From NCBI RefSeq assembly GCF_007595705.1, contig NZ_NISY01000013.1, positions 124,001 to 188,000 on the forward strand: a DNA stretch of 64,000 bases, read 5' to 3'. Below the pieces are notes generated by a model. The model was not told the origin of the DNA and did not search any database. It saw only the letters and a program-made list of their open reading frames with translations. Position 1 is the first letter of the stretch, and each line of letters opens with the position of its first letter. This document shows, one piece after another, positions 25,366 through 34,051 of this stretch. This DNA comes from Streptomyces sp. SAJ15 (GTDB lineage Bacteria; Actinomycetota; Actinomycetes; Streptomycetales; Streptomycetaceae). The position numbers were made by a program, and so were the translations under genes.

Positions 25366-26644
25366 GCTGCGCGGATTTCCGTTCGCGATACGCCTGCTGT
25401 TGCTCAACCAGCTCGGTGTGAACACCGGCTTCTACCTGCTCGTCCCCTACCTCGCCACCCACCTCGGCGAGGACCTGGGCATGTCGGCGGCCGTCGTCGG
25501 CATCGTCCTCGGCGTCCGCAACCTCAGCCAGCAGGGGCTGTTCATCCTGGGCGGCTCGGCCGCGGACCGGCTGGGGGCGCGCGGCGTCATCATCGCCGGG
25601 TGCGGGCTGCGCACCGTCGGCTTCGCGCTGTTCGCGCTCGGCGACGGGCTGCCGGTGCTGATCGCGGCGTCCGTGCTCAGCGGGCTCGCCGGGGCGCTGT
25701 TCAACCCCGCCGTGCGGGCCTATCTCGCGCGAGAGGCCGGGGACCGCAAGGCCGAGGCGTTCGCGCTGTTCAACGTGTTCGCCACCACCGGCGCGCTGCT
25801 CGGCCCGCTGCTCGGCAGCGCCCTGCTGCTCGTGGACTTCCGCGCCTCCGCGCTCACCGCCGCCGGCATCTTCGCGGTCCTCACCGTCGCCCAGGCGCTG
25901 GTGCTCCCGGCCCGCGAGACCCCGCCGGCGGGCGGCAGCGTGCTCGGCGACTGGCGCGAGGTCCTCGGCGACCGGGCGTTCCTCGCCTTCTCCCTCGCCA
26001 TGACCGGCATGTTCACCCTGGAGAACCAGCTGTACCTGCTGCTTCCCGACGGCGCCCGGCGGGCCACCGGCTGGGAGGGGGCGGCCGGCGTCGTCTTCCT
26101 CACCGGCACCCTGGCCAACCTCGCGCTCCAACTCCGCATCACCCGCGCCCTGAAGGACCGGGGCCGCCGGACGGTGTGGATCGGCTGCGGACTCGCCCTG
26201 ATGGCACTGGCGTTCCTGCCCCCGCTGCTCACCGCCGGGGAACCGGCCGCCGAGGGCACCGGCGGGGCCGCGCTCGCACTGCTGCCGGTCCTCGCCGGGG
26301 CGCTGCTGCTCTACCTCGGACTCATGGTCGCCCAGCCCTTCGTCATGGAGCTGATACCCGCCTTCGGCCGCCCCGAGCTGACCGGCACCCGCTTCGGGAT
26401 CTTCTACGTCACCTCCGGGATCGCCGCCGCCCTCGGCAACACCCTCGTCGGCTGGGCCATGGACACCGGCCGGAGCGGGGCGGCCTGGCTCCCCTGGGCC
26501 TGCTGCGCCGTCCTCGGCCTCCTCTCGGCCGCCGGCGTCGGCTGGCTGCACCGCCTCCGCGCGGTGCCCGAGCACCAGCCGCCCCGCCCGGTCGCGGCGG
26601 TCGGCGGAGACACCGGCAGGCAGCGTGACGAGGTGACGACATGA
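25334..26644 (+). CDS. MFS transporter, candidate metallophore exporter
   Basis: 436 residues with about 12 membrane helices in two halves. The loop 2-3 signature of the major facilitator superfamily is visible as GGSAADRLGARGVI after helix 2, and the first helix begins RLLLLNQLGVNTGFYLLVPYLA, typical of the YceI/MdtH-like drug-exporter branch. It overlaps the epimerase gene by 32 bp from the ATG at 25334, or by 17 bp from a GTG at 25349. Its stop overlaps the methyltransferase ATG. CntE of the staphylopine system, SbnD and AesH show that MFS exporters often release small metallophores; that assignment here is inference from context. Confidence 0.88.
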   Translation: MKGTSVKTWRELRGFPFAIRLLLLNQLGVNTGFYLLVPYLATHLGEDLGMSAAVVGIVLGVRNLSQQGLFILGGSAADRLGARGVIIAGCGLRTVGFALFALGDGLPVLIAASVLSGLAGALFNPAVRAYLAREAGDRKAEAFALFNVFATTGALLGPLLGSALLLVDFRASALTAAGIFAVLTVAQALVLPARETPPAGGSVLGDWREVLGDRAFLAFSLAMTGMFTLENQLYLLLPDGARRATGWEGAAGVVFLTGTLANLALQLRITRALKDRGRRTVWIGCGLALMALAFLPPLLTAGEPAAEGTGGAALALLPVLAGALLLYLGLMVAQPFVMELIPAFGRPELTGTRFGIFYVTSGIAAALGNTLVGWAMDTGRSGAAWLPWACCAVLGLLSAAGVGWLHRLRAVPEHQPPRPVAAVGGDTGRQRDEVTT

Positions 26645-27438
26645 CGACACGACAGGGAAACCTCCTCACCGACCACCCCGAGCTCTACGAGGCCCGCTTC
26701 CCCGACCCCGACCGGCTCGCCGCCCGCTGGGCGGAGGACCGGCTGCGGCACCACGGCGCCGGGCCGCGCGTCCTCGACCTCGGCTGTGGCACCGGCCGCG
26801 ACGCGGCCCACCTGCACGCGGCCGGTCGCCGCGTGGTCGGCGCCGACAGCTCCGAGGCGATGCTCGCCCACGCCCGCGACCGCCACCCCGGACCCGAGTA
26901 CGTCCACGCCGACCTGCGCGGGTTCGACCTGGGGGAGCGGGCGTTCGACGCGGTCGTCTGCCTGGACAGCGCCTTCCTGTACGCCCACACCAACGACGAG
27001 CTGGACGGGCTGCTGTCCTCCTGTCGACGGGCGCTCGCCCCCGGTGGGCTGCTGATCGCCGAGATGCGCAACGGCGCCTTCTTCCTCGGCCGCACCGAAC
27101 TGCTCGACGCGCCCGCCGTCAGCCGCTTCACCTGGGAGGGCACCGCCTACCGCGCGGTCACCACCCTGCACGTCGACCGCGCGGCGCAACTGCTGCGCCG
27201 CCGCCGGGTGTGGACCGCCGACGACGGCCTCCCCCCGACCGAACAGCACTCCGCGTGGCGGCTGCTCTTCCCCCAGGAGCTGCGGTACGCGCTGGCCGCC
27301 CACGGCTTCACGGTGCTGGCCCTGCACGACGGCCCGGGCCCGCGCACCGAGCCGCCCTGGCGGGAGGGCGATCCGGAGCCCGGCGCCACCGCCGACGGCG
27401 ACCGGCTGCACCTGGTCGCCCGGCTGGCGGCTTCGTAG
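26641..27438 (+). CDS. Class I SAM-dependent methyltransferase
   Basis: 265 residues. The SAM-binding motif I is VLDLGCGTGRDAAHLHAAGRR (split here by position, about residues 43-62), followed by VVGADSSEAMLAHARD with the acidic ribose contact, and a post-motif segment AFDAVVCLDSAFLYAHTNDEL. The beta-barrel-like C-terminal half (TTLHVDRAAQLLRRRRVW) resembles small-molecule methyltransferases, not nucleic-acid ones. The ATG overlaps the MFS stop (ATGA), so it is coupled to export and synthesis genes. It probably methylates the ligand or a precursor; the target is unknown. After it comes the only sizeable gap in the operon (178 bp, 27439-27616), which could hold an internal promoter. Confidence 0.85.
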   Translation: MTTRQGNLLTDHPELYEARFPDPDRLAARWAEDRLRHHGAGPRVLDLGCGTGRDAAHLHAAGRRVVGADSSEAMLAHARDRHPGPEYVHADLRGFDLGERAFDAVVCLDSAFLYAHTNDELDGLLSSCRRALAPGGLLIAEMRNGAFFLGRTELLDAPAVSRFTWEGTAYRAVTTLHVDRAAQLLRRRRVWTADDGLPPTEQHSAWRLLFPQELRYALAAHGFTVLALHDGPGPRTEPPWREGDPEPGATADGDRLHLVARLAAS

Positions 27439-27616
27439 CGGCCTCGTAGCGGCCTCTCAGCGGCTCCGGAACGCGACGGCCGAGACCGGCCCCGGCACGC
27501 CGCCCACGGCGGTACGGCACTCCGCCGCTACGGCCACCACGACGGCGCGGCCCGGCGACCGTCCGCCACCGCGCCCCACTCACCCCCACCACCGGCACCC
27601 ACCACGAGGAGACCTC

Positions 27617-29227
27617 ATGACGCACACCCCGGACAACGAACGCCACCCCGGCCTCCACCGCCGTGGCTTCCTCGCCGCCACGGGCGGCCTGGGGATCGGC
27701 ATCGGCGCGCTCGCCGTCACCGGCTGCGGCGACTCCGGCTCGGGCACCGCCGAATCCGGCACCAAGGGCGGCAAGCCCCAGCGCGGCGGACGCCTGCGGG
27801 CCGCCTTCGCCGGCGGCGGGGCCAGCGAGACCCTCGATCCACACCTGGGCAACCTGTTCGCCGACGCGGCGCGCGCCAAGGCCCTCTTCGACAAGCTGGC
27901 CGACTTCGGCGCCGACCTGTCGCCCCGGCCCCGGCTGGCCGCCCGATGGGAGCCGAACGCCGCCCTGGACCGGTGGACGATCACCCTGCGCCAGGCCGAG
28001 TTCCACGACGGCCGGCCGGTCACCGCGGAAGACGTGTTGTACAGCTACCGTCGTATCGCCGACCCGAAGAAGGCGTTCCGCGCCAAGGCGTCGCTGGAAC
28101 CCATCGACCTCGACGCCAGCCGGGCGACCGGGCCGCGGACCGTCGAGTTCCGGCTGAAGCGGCCGACCGCCGAATTCCCCAACATACTCGCCGCGTTCGG
28201 CGCGTACATCGTTCCCCAGGGCTCCGGTGAGAAGGGCGAGTTCGACCGGCGCCCGATCGGCTCCGGGCCCTTCCGCTTCGAGTCCTTCGCCCCCGGCCGC
28301 TCCGCCGTCTTCCGGCGCAACGAGGAGTACTGGGACGGCGCCCCCTACCTGGACGAGCTGGAATTCGTGGTCGCCAACGAGGAGTCGGCGCGGATCAACG
28401 CGCTGCTCGGCGGACAGATCGAGTACGCCCACGAGCTCAACCCCACCACCGCCCGCGCCCACCAGGACGGCGGCCGGATCGAGATCGTACGGCTGCGCAA
28501 CAGCGCCATGCAGGCGTTCGCGATGAAGACCGACCGGGCGCCCTTCGACGACAAGCGGGTCCGCGAGGCGTTCTTCCTCATCGCCGACCGTAAGGAGCTG
28601 ATCGACGGGGCGCTGTCCGGGGCCGGCGAGATCGGCAACGACCTGTTCGGCAAGGGCTACGCGTACTACGCCGACGGGCTGCCGCAGCGCGAACAGGACC
28701 TGGACCGGGCCCGCCACCTCCTCAAGAAGGCAGGCGCCGAGGACCTGCGGATCACCCTGGACACCTCCGACGTGGCGGCCGGCTTCACCGAGGCGGCCGG
28801 GATCTTCCGCGACCAGGCTGCCAAGGCCGGCGTACGGATCAAGGTCAGGACCGGCAGCAAGGACAGCTACTGGGCCGACATCCTGGACTCCGGCACCCTG
28901 TGCTGCTACCGCTCCGGCGCCATGCCCATCGAGTCGCACATCTCCCAGCGGCTGCTCACCGACTCCACCACCAACGCCACCCACTGGCGGCACAAGGACT
29001 TCGACGCCCTCTACCAGCAGGCCCAGTCCACCCGGGACGACAAGCGGCGGGCCGCGCTCTACGAGAGGATGCAGCGCCGGCTGCACGCCGAGGGCGGCTT
29101 CCTGGTGTGGGGCTTCGCCGACTGGATCGTCGGCACGGCCCGCACGGTGCGCGGCGTCGAGCGCCAGGCGCCGGCCAACACCCTGGACTGGGCGCGGTTC
29201 GACAAGGTCTGGCTGGCGACGGCGTGA
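27617..29227 (+). CDS. ABC importer substrate-binding lipoprotein, Opp/Dpp/Nik family
   Basis: 536 residues of the SBP_bac_5 family. The N-terminus is HRRGFLAATGGLGIGIGALAVTGCGDSG: a twin-arginine-type start joined to a VTGC lipobox, so it is probably exported folded and lipid-anchored. Mature-domain signs are TLDPHLGNLF, DRWTITLRQAEFHDGRPVTAEDV and RIADPKKAFRAKA, RRNEEYWDGAPYLDELEF and AFAMKTDRAPFDDKRVREAF. The family binds peptides, nickel, opines and metal-metallophore complexes (CntA, NikA). Here it follows the biosynthetic genes on the same strand and overlaps its permease by GTGA, so recapture of the exported ligand is the simplest reading. The ligand itself cannot be read from sequence. 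Confidence 0.9.
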   Translation: MTHTPDNERHPGLHRRGFLAATGGLGIGIGALAVTGCGDSGSGTAESGTKGGKPQRGGRLRAAFAGGGASETLDPHLGNLFADAARAKALFDKLADFGADLSPRPRLAARWEPNAALDRWTITLRQAEFHDGRPVTAEDVLYSYRRIADPKKAFRAKASLEPIDLDASRATGPRTVEFRLKRPTAEFPNILAAFGAYIVPQGSGEKGEFDRRPIGSGPFRFESFAPGRSAVFRRNEEYWDGAPYLDELEFVVANEESARINALLGGQIEYAHELNPTTARAHQDGGRIEIVRLRNSAMQAFAMKTDRAPFDDKRVREAFFLIADRKELIDGALSGAGEIGNDLFGKGYAYYADGLPQREQDLDRARHLLKKAGAEDLRITLDTSDVAAGFTEAAGIFRDQAAKAGVRIKVRTGSKDSYWADILDSGTLCCYRSGAMPIESHISQRLLTDSTTNATHWRHKDFDALYQQAQSTRDDKRRAALYERMQRRLHAEGGFLVWGFADWIVGTARTVRGVERQAPANTLDWARFDKVWLATA

Positions 29228-30177
29228 CCGGACTGCGCGGCTGGCTCGTCCGGCGGCTGCTGCTCGGTGCCGCGCAGATCGCGGCCGTGGTGCTGCTGGT
29301 CTTCGCGCTCACCGAGGCGCTGCCGGGCGACGCCGCCACCTCGCTGGCGGGCGACCAGCCCGACCCCGCGCGGATCGCCGCCATCCGGGCCGAGATGGAG
29401 CTCGACCGGCCGGCCCACCAACGGCTGCTCGACTGGGCGGCCGGACTGCTCCACGGCGACCTCGGCACCTCGCTGGTCTCCGGCCGCCCGGTCACCACCT
29501 ACCTCGGCGACGGCTTCGGCCCCACGCTGCTGCTGGCCTCCCTCACCCTGGCGCTGCTGGTGCCGATCGCGCTGGGCCTCGGGGTGCTGGCGGCGAGCCG
29601 CGCGGGCGGCCGCACCGACCGGCTGATCTCCTCGGCCACCCTCGGGGTCTACGCGGTCCCGGAGTTCGCCCTCGGCGTGCTGCTGGTCACCGTCTTCGCG
29701 CTGCGCCTGGACTGGCTGCCCCCGACCGCCGTCGGCTACGGCACCGATCTGCTCGACCACCCCGCCGTGCTGGTGCTGCCGGTGCTGGTGCTGCTCTCCC
29801 GGCCGGTGTGCTCCCTCAGCCGGCTGGTGCGGGCCGGGATGATCGACGCGCTGGCCGCGCCGTACGCCGCGCAGGCCCGCCGCTACGGCGTCTCCGAGAC
29901 CCGCGTCCGCTACGCCCACGCCCTGCCGAACGCCATCGCGCCCGCGGCGCAGCAACTCGCCCGCACCGTCGACTGGCTGCTGTGCGGGGTGATCGTGGTG
30001 GAGGCGCTGTTCGTCATCCCCGGGCTGGGCACGGTGCTGATGAACGGGGTCGCGGAACGGGACCTCCCGGTCGTCCAGGGGCTCGCGGTGGTCTTCGGCG
30101 TCATCGCCGTCGTCCTCAACCTCGCCGCCGACCTCGTCGCGCGGCGCTTCTCCCCGCGGACGGAGATGGCGGCGTGA
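29224..30177 (+). CDS. ABC permease, DppB/NikB type
   Basis: 317 residues with six membrane helices, the DppB-like half of the channel. The first helix is followed by a periplasmic loop of about 70 residues (ALPGDAATSLAGDQPDP to SLVSGRPVTTYLGDGF). The EAA-loop for ATPase contact appears late as PYAAQARRYGVSETRVRYAHALPNAI, and VIVVEALFVIPGLGTVLMNGV is the standard last helix. The GTG at 29224 overlaps the lipoprotein stop and the next GTG overlaps this gene's stop, so stoichiometric coupled translation is likely. Confidence 0.92.
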   Translation: MTGLRGWLVRRLLLGAAQIAAVVLLVFALTEALPGDAATSLAGDQPDPARIAAIRAEMELDRPAHQRLLDWAAGLLHGDLGTSLVSGRPVTTYLGDGFGPTLLLASLTLALLVPIALGLGVLAASRAGGRTDRLISSATLGVYAVPEFALGVLLVTVFALRLDWLPPTAVGYGTDLLDHPAVLVLPVLVLLSRPVCSLSRLVRAGMIDALAAPYAAQARRYGVSETRVRYAHALPNAIAPAAQQLARTVDWLLCGVIVVEALFVIPGLGTVLMNGVAERDLPVVQGLAVVFGVIAVVLNLAADLVARRFSPRTEMAA

Positions 30178-31265
30178 CCGACCGTCCCCTCACCTCACCT
30201 CAGCCGACACCGGCGGATCCCGGACCCGACGTGTCGCACACCCCGTCTGCCGGCCTCGACACCGGCGTGTCGCACACCCCGTCGGCCGCCCCCGACACCG
30301 GCGTGTCGGACACCCGGTCGCCCCGCCTCGAACCCGCCACCGGCGTGTCGGGCTCCTCGTCGCCCGGCCCCCGGCCCGACACCCGCGCGTCGCGGACGCC
30401 GGTCCGGTTCGGCCCGCGAAGGTCGGACCCTTCCGGCCCCGGCCCCCGCGCGGCGCGGCCTGGCCGCTACGCGCTCGGCGCCGTCCTGGTGAGCGTACCC
30501 CTGCTGCTCGCCCTGCTCGGGCCGCTGTTCGCCGGCGCCCCGGGGCCCCGCGCTGCCTCCTTCACCCTCGGCGGCGGCCACTGGCTGGGCACCGACTTCG
30601 TGGGCCGCGACGTCTGGCGGCAGGTGCTGCTCGGCGGGGAGTCCGTGGTGCTGGTCGCCCTCGCGGCCACCGCGCTGGCGTACGCGGTGGCGCTGCCACT
30701 CGGCCTGGGCGCCGCGCTCACCCGCCGGCCCTGGCTGGAGGAGTCGCTGATGCGACCGCTGGACGTGCTGCTCGCGGTGCCGTCCCTGCTGGTGGTCCTG
30801 TTGGTGGCCGCCGTCAGCGAACCGGGGGCGGCCGGCCTCGCGCTGCTGGTCGCGCTGGTCAACATCCCCGACGCGGCCCGTATCGTCCGGGCCGCGGCGG
30901 CGCAGGCGGCCGCCAGCCCCGCCGTGGAGGCGCTGCGCATGCAGGGCGAGAGCCGGTGGCGGATCGCCTTCGGCTTCGTCGGCCGCTCCCTGCTGCGCAC
31001 CCTCGCCGCGGATGCCGGCGTACGCCTCACCGGGGTGCTCTACCTCGTCGCCACGGCCGCCTTCCTGGGCGTGGGCGTCGCCCCCGACGCAGCCGACTGG
31101 GCGGTCATGGTCGACCGCAACCGCACCGGCCTCTTCGTCCAGCCCTGGGCGGTCGTCGTCCCCGCGTTGCTGATCGTGGCCCTGTCGACGGGCACCAACC
31201 TGCTCTTCGACGCCGCCCTCGACGGCGGCCGCCGAAGCGAGAAGCGAAAGGAGCCGCGCCGGTGA
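30174..31265 (+). CDS. ABC permease, DppC/NikC type, with a repeat-containing N-terminal tail
   Basis: 363 residues. The permease proper starts near residue 100 (RYALGAVLVSVPLLLALLGPLF) and has the family's GTDFVGRDVWRQVLLGG loop and an EAA-loop around SPAVEALRMQGESRWRIAF. Before the first helix lies an unusually long polar tail (about 98 residues, typically 20-40) with two and a half copies of a 12-residue unit (VSHTPSAxxDTG) encoded by 36-bp DNA repeats. The GTG at 30174 overlaps the previous stop. The tail faces the cytoplasm and seems dispensable for the fold. The permease identity is secure. Confidence 0.9.
   Translation: MTDRPLTSPQPTPADPGPDVSHTPSAGLDTGVSHTPSAAPDTGVSDTRSPRLEPATGVSGSSSPGPRPDTRASRTPVRFGPRRSDPSGPGPRAARPGRYALGAVLVSVPLLLALLGPLFAGAPGPRAASFTLGGGHWLGTDFVGRDVWRQVLLGGESVVLVALAATALAYAVALPLGLGAALTRRPWLEESLMRPLDVLLAVPSLLVVLLVAAVSEPGAAGLALLVALVNIPDAARIVRAAAAQAAASPAVEALRMQGESRWRIAFGFVGRSLLRTLAADAGVRLTGVLYLVATAAFLGVGVAPDAADWAVMVDRNRTGLFVQPWAVVVPALLIVALSTGTNLLFDAALDGGRRSEKRKEPRR
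30231..30344 (+). repeat. 36-bp tandem repeats in the DppC-like gene
   Basis: Three consecutive units beginning GTGTCGCACACCCC or a variant: 30231-30266, 30267-30302 (36 bp each) and 30303-30344 (42 bp, diverged), then a partial start at 30345. The units keep the reading frame and code for VSHTPSA-like blocks. Confidence 0.85.
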
Positions 31266-33130
31266 ACACCACAGCGGACGACGCGATACCGGGTCCCCCG
31301 ACACATCCCGCGGCCGCGGTGCGGGAGGGCACGGCCTCGGCGACCGCCGCGCGGCAGCCGGTGGCGGAGGTCGAGGAGCTGCGCGTCGAGGTCGACGGCC
31401 GTGCGATCGTCGACGGCGTGTCCCTCCGCCTCCTGCCCGGTCGGATCACCGCCCTCGTCGGCGCCTCCGGCAGCGGCAAGACGACCACCGGCCGCGCCCT
31501 GCTCGGGGAGTACCCCGAGACCGCGCGGGTGACGGGACGGGTGCGTGGGCCGGGGCGTGGCCTGGTCGGCTATGTGCCGCAACACCCGGCCGCCGTACTC
31601 AACCCGGCGCGCCGCGTCGGGGCCCTGCTCCTCGACCTCGCCCGCGCGCGGACGACGGAGGTGCCCCGGCGCGCGCGGCGGGCCGCGGCGCGGGAGCGGG
31701 TGCTGGGCGCGCTGGCCCTCGCCCAGTTGCCCGACGGCGCCGAGCTGGTCCGGCGCCATCCGCACCAGCTCTCCGGCGGCCAACAGCAGCGCGTCGTCAT
31801 CGCGCAGGCGCTGCTGTCGGGCGCGCCCCTCGTGGTCGCCGACGAGCCGACCACCGGCCAGGACGCGCTGACCAAGCGGCGCGTCGTGGCGGAGCTGGCC
31901 GCGCTCGCGGACCGCGGCATCGCGGTGCTGCTGCTCAGCCACGACCTGGAGGCGGTGCGGGAACTCGCCGACGACGTCCTGGTGATGAAGGACGGGCACG
32001 TGGTGGAGTCCGGGCCGGCCGAGCGGCTGTGGCGCGCCCCGCGCCACGCCTGGACCCGCGCTCTCCTGTCCGCCGCGGCCCGCCCCGAGCCGGCCGCGGC
32101 CATCGGACCGGACGCCCCTGTTCGCCGTGGGCCGGCCGAGCCCGCTGGGCTGGACGCCCTGGTTGGTCCTGAGCGGGTCGAGCCTGCCGGGTCGGACGCC
32201 CCTGTTCCTCCCGGGCCGGCCGAGCCCGCTGGGCTGGACGACCCCGCGCGCCCCGAGTCGGCCGCGCCTGCCGGGTCGGACGCCCCTGTTCCTCCCGGGT
32301 CGGTCGATCCCGCTGGGCTGGACCACCCCGCGCGCCCCGAGTCGGCCGCGCCCCTGCTCCGGGTCCGTTCCCTCACCGCCCGGCATGGCTCGGCCGTCGT
32401 ACTCCGGGACGCAGGGCTGTCCGTGCGGGCGGGGGAGTGCCTGGCCGTGGTCGGACGCTCGGGGAGCGGCAAGACGACGCTCGCGCGGTGCGTGGCGGGG
32501 CTGCACCGGGAGTACGCGGGGGAGGTGCTGCTCGACGGCGTGGCGCTGCCGCGGAGTCTGCGGGACCGGAGCCGCGATCAGCTCGCCGCCGTGCAGTACG
32601 TGTTCCAGGACGCGCACGCCGCGTTCGACGGGCACCGCGCGGTGCTGGACCAGGTGGCCCGCACGGCGGTGCGGCTGCGCGGCCTCGGCGCGGCCGAGGC
32701 GACGGCGGAGGCGCTGGAGACCCTGCGCGGGATGGGACTCGCCGAGGAGCTGGTCCGGCGGCGCCCGGACGCGCTGTCCGGCGGCGAGCTCCAGCGTGCC
32801 GCGCTGGCCCGCGCGCTGCTGGCCCGGCCCCGCGTCCTGATCTGCGACGAGGTCACGTCCGGGCTGGACCCGGTCACCCGGCGGGACGTCCTCGACCTGC
32901 TCGCCGCCCTGCCGCGCGAACGGCGGGGAATGGCGCTGCTGCTCATCACCCACGATCTGGACGCGGCGGCGCTCGGCGGACGCGTCGTGGTGCTGGACGG
33001 CGGCGAGGTCGTGGAGAGCGGCCCGACCCGGGAGGTGCTGGCCGCGCCCCGGCACCCGTTCACCGCCGCGCTGGTGACGGCTGCCGGACCGGCTCAGTCC
33101 GCGCGCAGCAGGTGCCCGATGCCCGGATAG
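31262..33130 (+). CDS. Fused double ABC ATPase (DppD-DppF / NikD-NikE type)
   Basis: 622 residues with two nucleotide-binding domains. NBD1 (about 36-275): Walker A GASGSGKT at 67-74, signature LSGGQQQR near 170, Walker B VVADEPTTGQD near 192, switch His in LLLSHD. NBD2 (about 365-610): Walker A GRSGSGKT near 398, signature LSGGELQR near 505, Walker B LICDEVTSGLDP near 528, LLITHD. The linker (about 278-365) holds three 28-residue repeats. It powers the two permeases encoded just upstream; the GTG at 31262 overlaps the permease stop. Its 3' end overlaps the convergent glycolipid-binding gene by 37 bp, which marks the end of the operon. Confidence 0.92.
   Translation: MNTTADDAIPGPPTHPAAAVREGTASATAARQPVAEVEELRVEVDGRAIVDGVSLRLLPGRITALVGASGSGKTTTGRALLGEYPETARVTGRVRGPGRGLVGYVPQHPAAVLNPARRVGALLLDLARARTTEVPRRARRAAARERVLGALALAQLPDGAELVRRHPHQLSGGQQQRVVIAQALLSGAPLVVADEPTTGQDALTKRRVVAELAALADRGIAVLLLSHDLEAVRELADDVLVMKDGHVVESGPAERLWRAPRHAWTRALLSAAARPEPAAAIGPDAPVRRGPAEPAGLDALVGPERVEPAGSDAPVPPGPAEPAGLDDPARPESAAPAGSDAPVPPGSVDPAGLDHPARPESAAPLLRVRSLTARHGSAVVLRDAGLSVRAGECLAVVGRSGSGKTTLARCVAGLHREYAGEVLLDGVALPRSLRDRSRDQLAAVQYVFQDAHAAFDGHRAVLDQVARTAVRLRGLGAAEATAEALETLRGMGLAEELVRRRPDALSGGELQRAALARALLARPRVLICDEVTSGLDPVTRRDVLDLLAALPRERRGMALLLITHDLDAAALGGRVVVLDGGEVVESGPTREVLAAPRHPFTAALVTAAGPAQSARSRCPMPG
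32098..32349 (+). repeat. Three 84-bp in-frame repeats in the ABC ATPase linker
   Basis: Units at 32098-32181 (diverged), 32182-32265 and 32266-32349. The last two are nearly identical. Each codes for 28 residues with a PAGSDAPVPPG and a PAGLDxPARPESAA portion, joining the two ATPase domains. The length is a multiple of three, so the frame survives copy-number change. Confidence 0.85.
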
Positions 33131-33660
33131 GTCAGCACCAGCCCGTCGCGGCTGAACTCGATGTCGCTGCTGAAGTCGCCGGAGGTGTAGCGGATGCGGG
33201 CGCCCCGCGCGGTCAGGCCGATGTGCTCGTAGGTCTGCTCCGACGGTCGGACCGTGAGATCGGGCACCGACACCCAGGCCATCAGGAAGTCATGGCGGCC
33301 GGGCCCGGTGTGCAGCTGGTGGCGGAGCGTCGGCATGGCATTGGTCAGCGGGGACAGCCCCAGGTCGCAGTCGAGGGCACCGGCCACCTCGGGCAGCGGC
33401 TTGCCGTCGGCCGTCCAGGACCCGCCGTCGCGGCGCAGGTCCAGCCGGTGGGTGGCGGAGGGGGTCTCGGCGGTCACCTGGAGCCGGCGCGTCACATAGC
33501 CCTGCCCGGTCTCCAGCTCGTACGTCATCCAGTACGGTCTCGGCCGCAGCCCCAGCACCCGGCCGCGGGCCCGCAGCCCGGTGCCGGAGAGGGTGACCCA
33601 CGCCGTCTCGTATCCGCCGCTCTCGGTGACCGCCCAGGTCAGGACGTGCTGATCGGTCAT
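33094..33660 (-). CDS. Putative glycolipid-binding domain protein (DUF1089)
   Basis: 188 residues of the DUF1089 family, a beta-barrel of two similar halves seen in Pseudomonas PA1994 and proposed from structure to bind glycolipids. Typical segments are the WAVTESGGYETAWVTLSGTGLRARG start, LETGQGYVTRRLQVT, LDCDLGLSPLTNAMPTLRHQL and VRPSEQTYEHIGLTARGARIRY (as separated landmarks), with a closing YPGIGHLLRAD. No signal peptide or membrane segment is seen, so it is probably cytosolic. The ATG at 33660 follows GAGGAGACCG. It is convergent with, and overlaps by 37 bp, the ABC ATPase gene. The family assignment is from memory and its biological role is unknown. Confidence 0.85.
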   Translation of the reverse strand: MTDQHVLTWAVTESGGYETAWVTLSGTGLRARGRVLGLRPRPYWMTYELETGQGYVTRRLQVTAETPSATHRLDLRRDGGSWTADGKPLPEVAGALDCDLGLSPLTNAMPTLRHQLHTGPGRHDFLMAWVSVPDLTVRPSEQTYEHIGLTARGARIRYTSGDFSSDIEFSRDGLVLTYPGIGHLLRAD

Positions 33661-33853
33661 CGGTCTCCTCGGGACGAAGCGAGCGGGACAACGCGGCCGG
33701 ACGGTGCGGGGCCACCGCCACAGCGCAGGCTACCGGCGTGGGGTGCCCGCCGCCGCGGATCGTGACAGGAGGCTCCGGCCGCCGAGGCGATGCCGCCGGG
33801 GCGACCGGACGCGACCGCCGGCGGCCGGACGATCGGCGGGGCGGCCGGTCCGA

Positions 33854-34051
33854 TCGCCGAGGCGCTCCCTCACGCCGGCCGAGGCGCTCCACCGCACTCA
33901 CGAGGGGGGTCCCTCACGCTCGCCGAGGCGATCGACCACGTTCGCCGAGACGAGCGACCGCGGTCACCGGGGCGATCCATCACCCTCGCCGAGGTGATCG
34001 ACCACGCTCGCCGAGACGCTCCACCGCGCTCGCCGAGGCGCCCTTCCGATC
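33854..34051. repeat. Nine tandem 22-bp repeats upstream of the uvrA paralogue
   Basis: Nine contiguous 22-bp units with consensus near TCGCCGAGGCGATCGACCACGC, starting at 33854, 33876, 33898, 33920, 33942, 33964, 33986, 34008 and 34030. Most units differ at a few positions; the third and the last are the most diverged. The array ends 16 bp before the ATG of the UvrA-like gene. Twenty-two is not a multiple of three, and the frame through it is not gene-like. Apart from this array, the 33661-34067 gap holds only GC-rich sequence. Confidence 0.85.

Noticed and set aside
33854..34051. A possible CRISPR array from the regular 22-bp units
   Set aside because: The units are contiguous with no unique spacers, they drift in sequence, and no cas gene is nearby. 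It is a plain tandem repeat.
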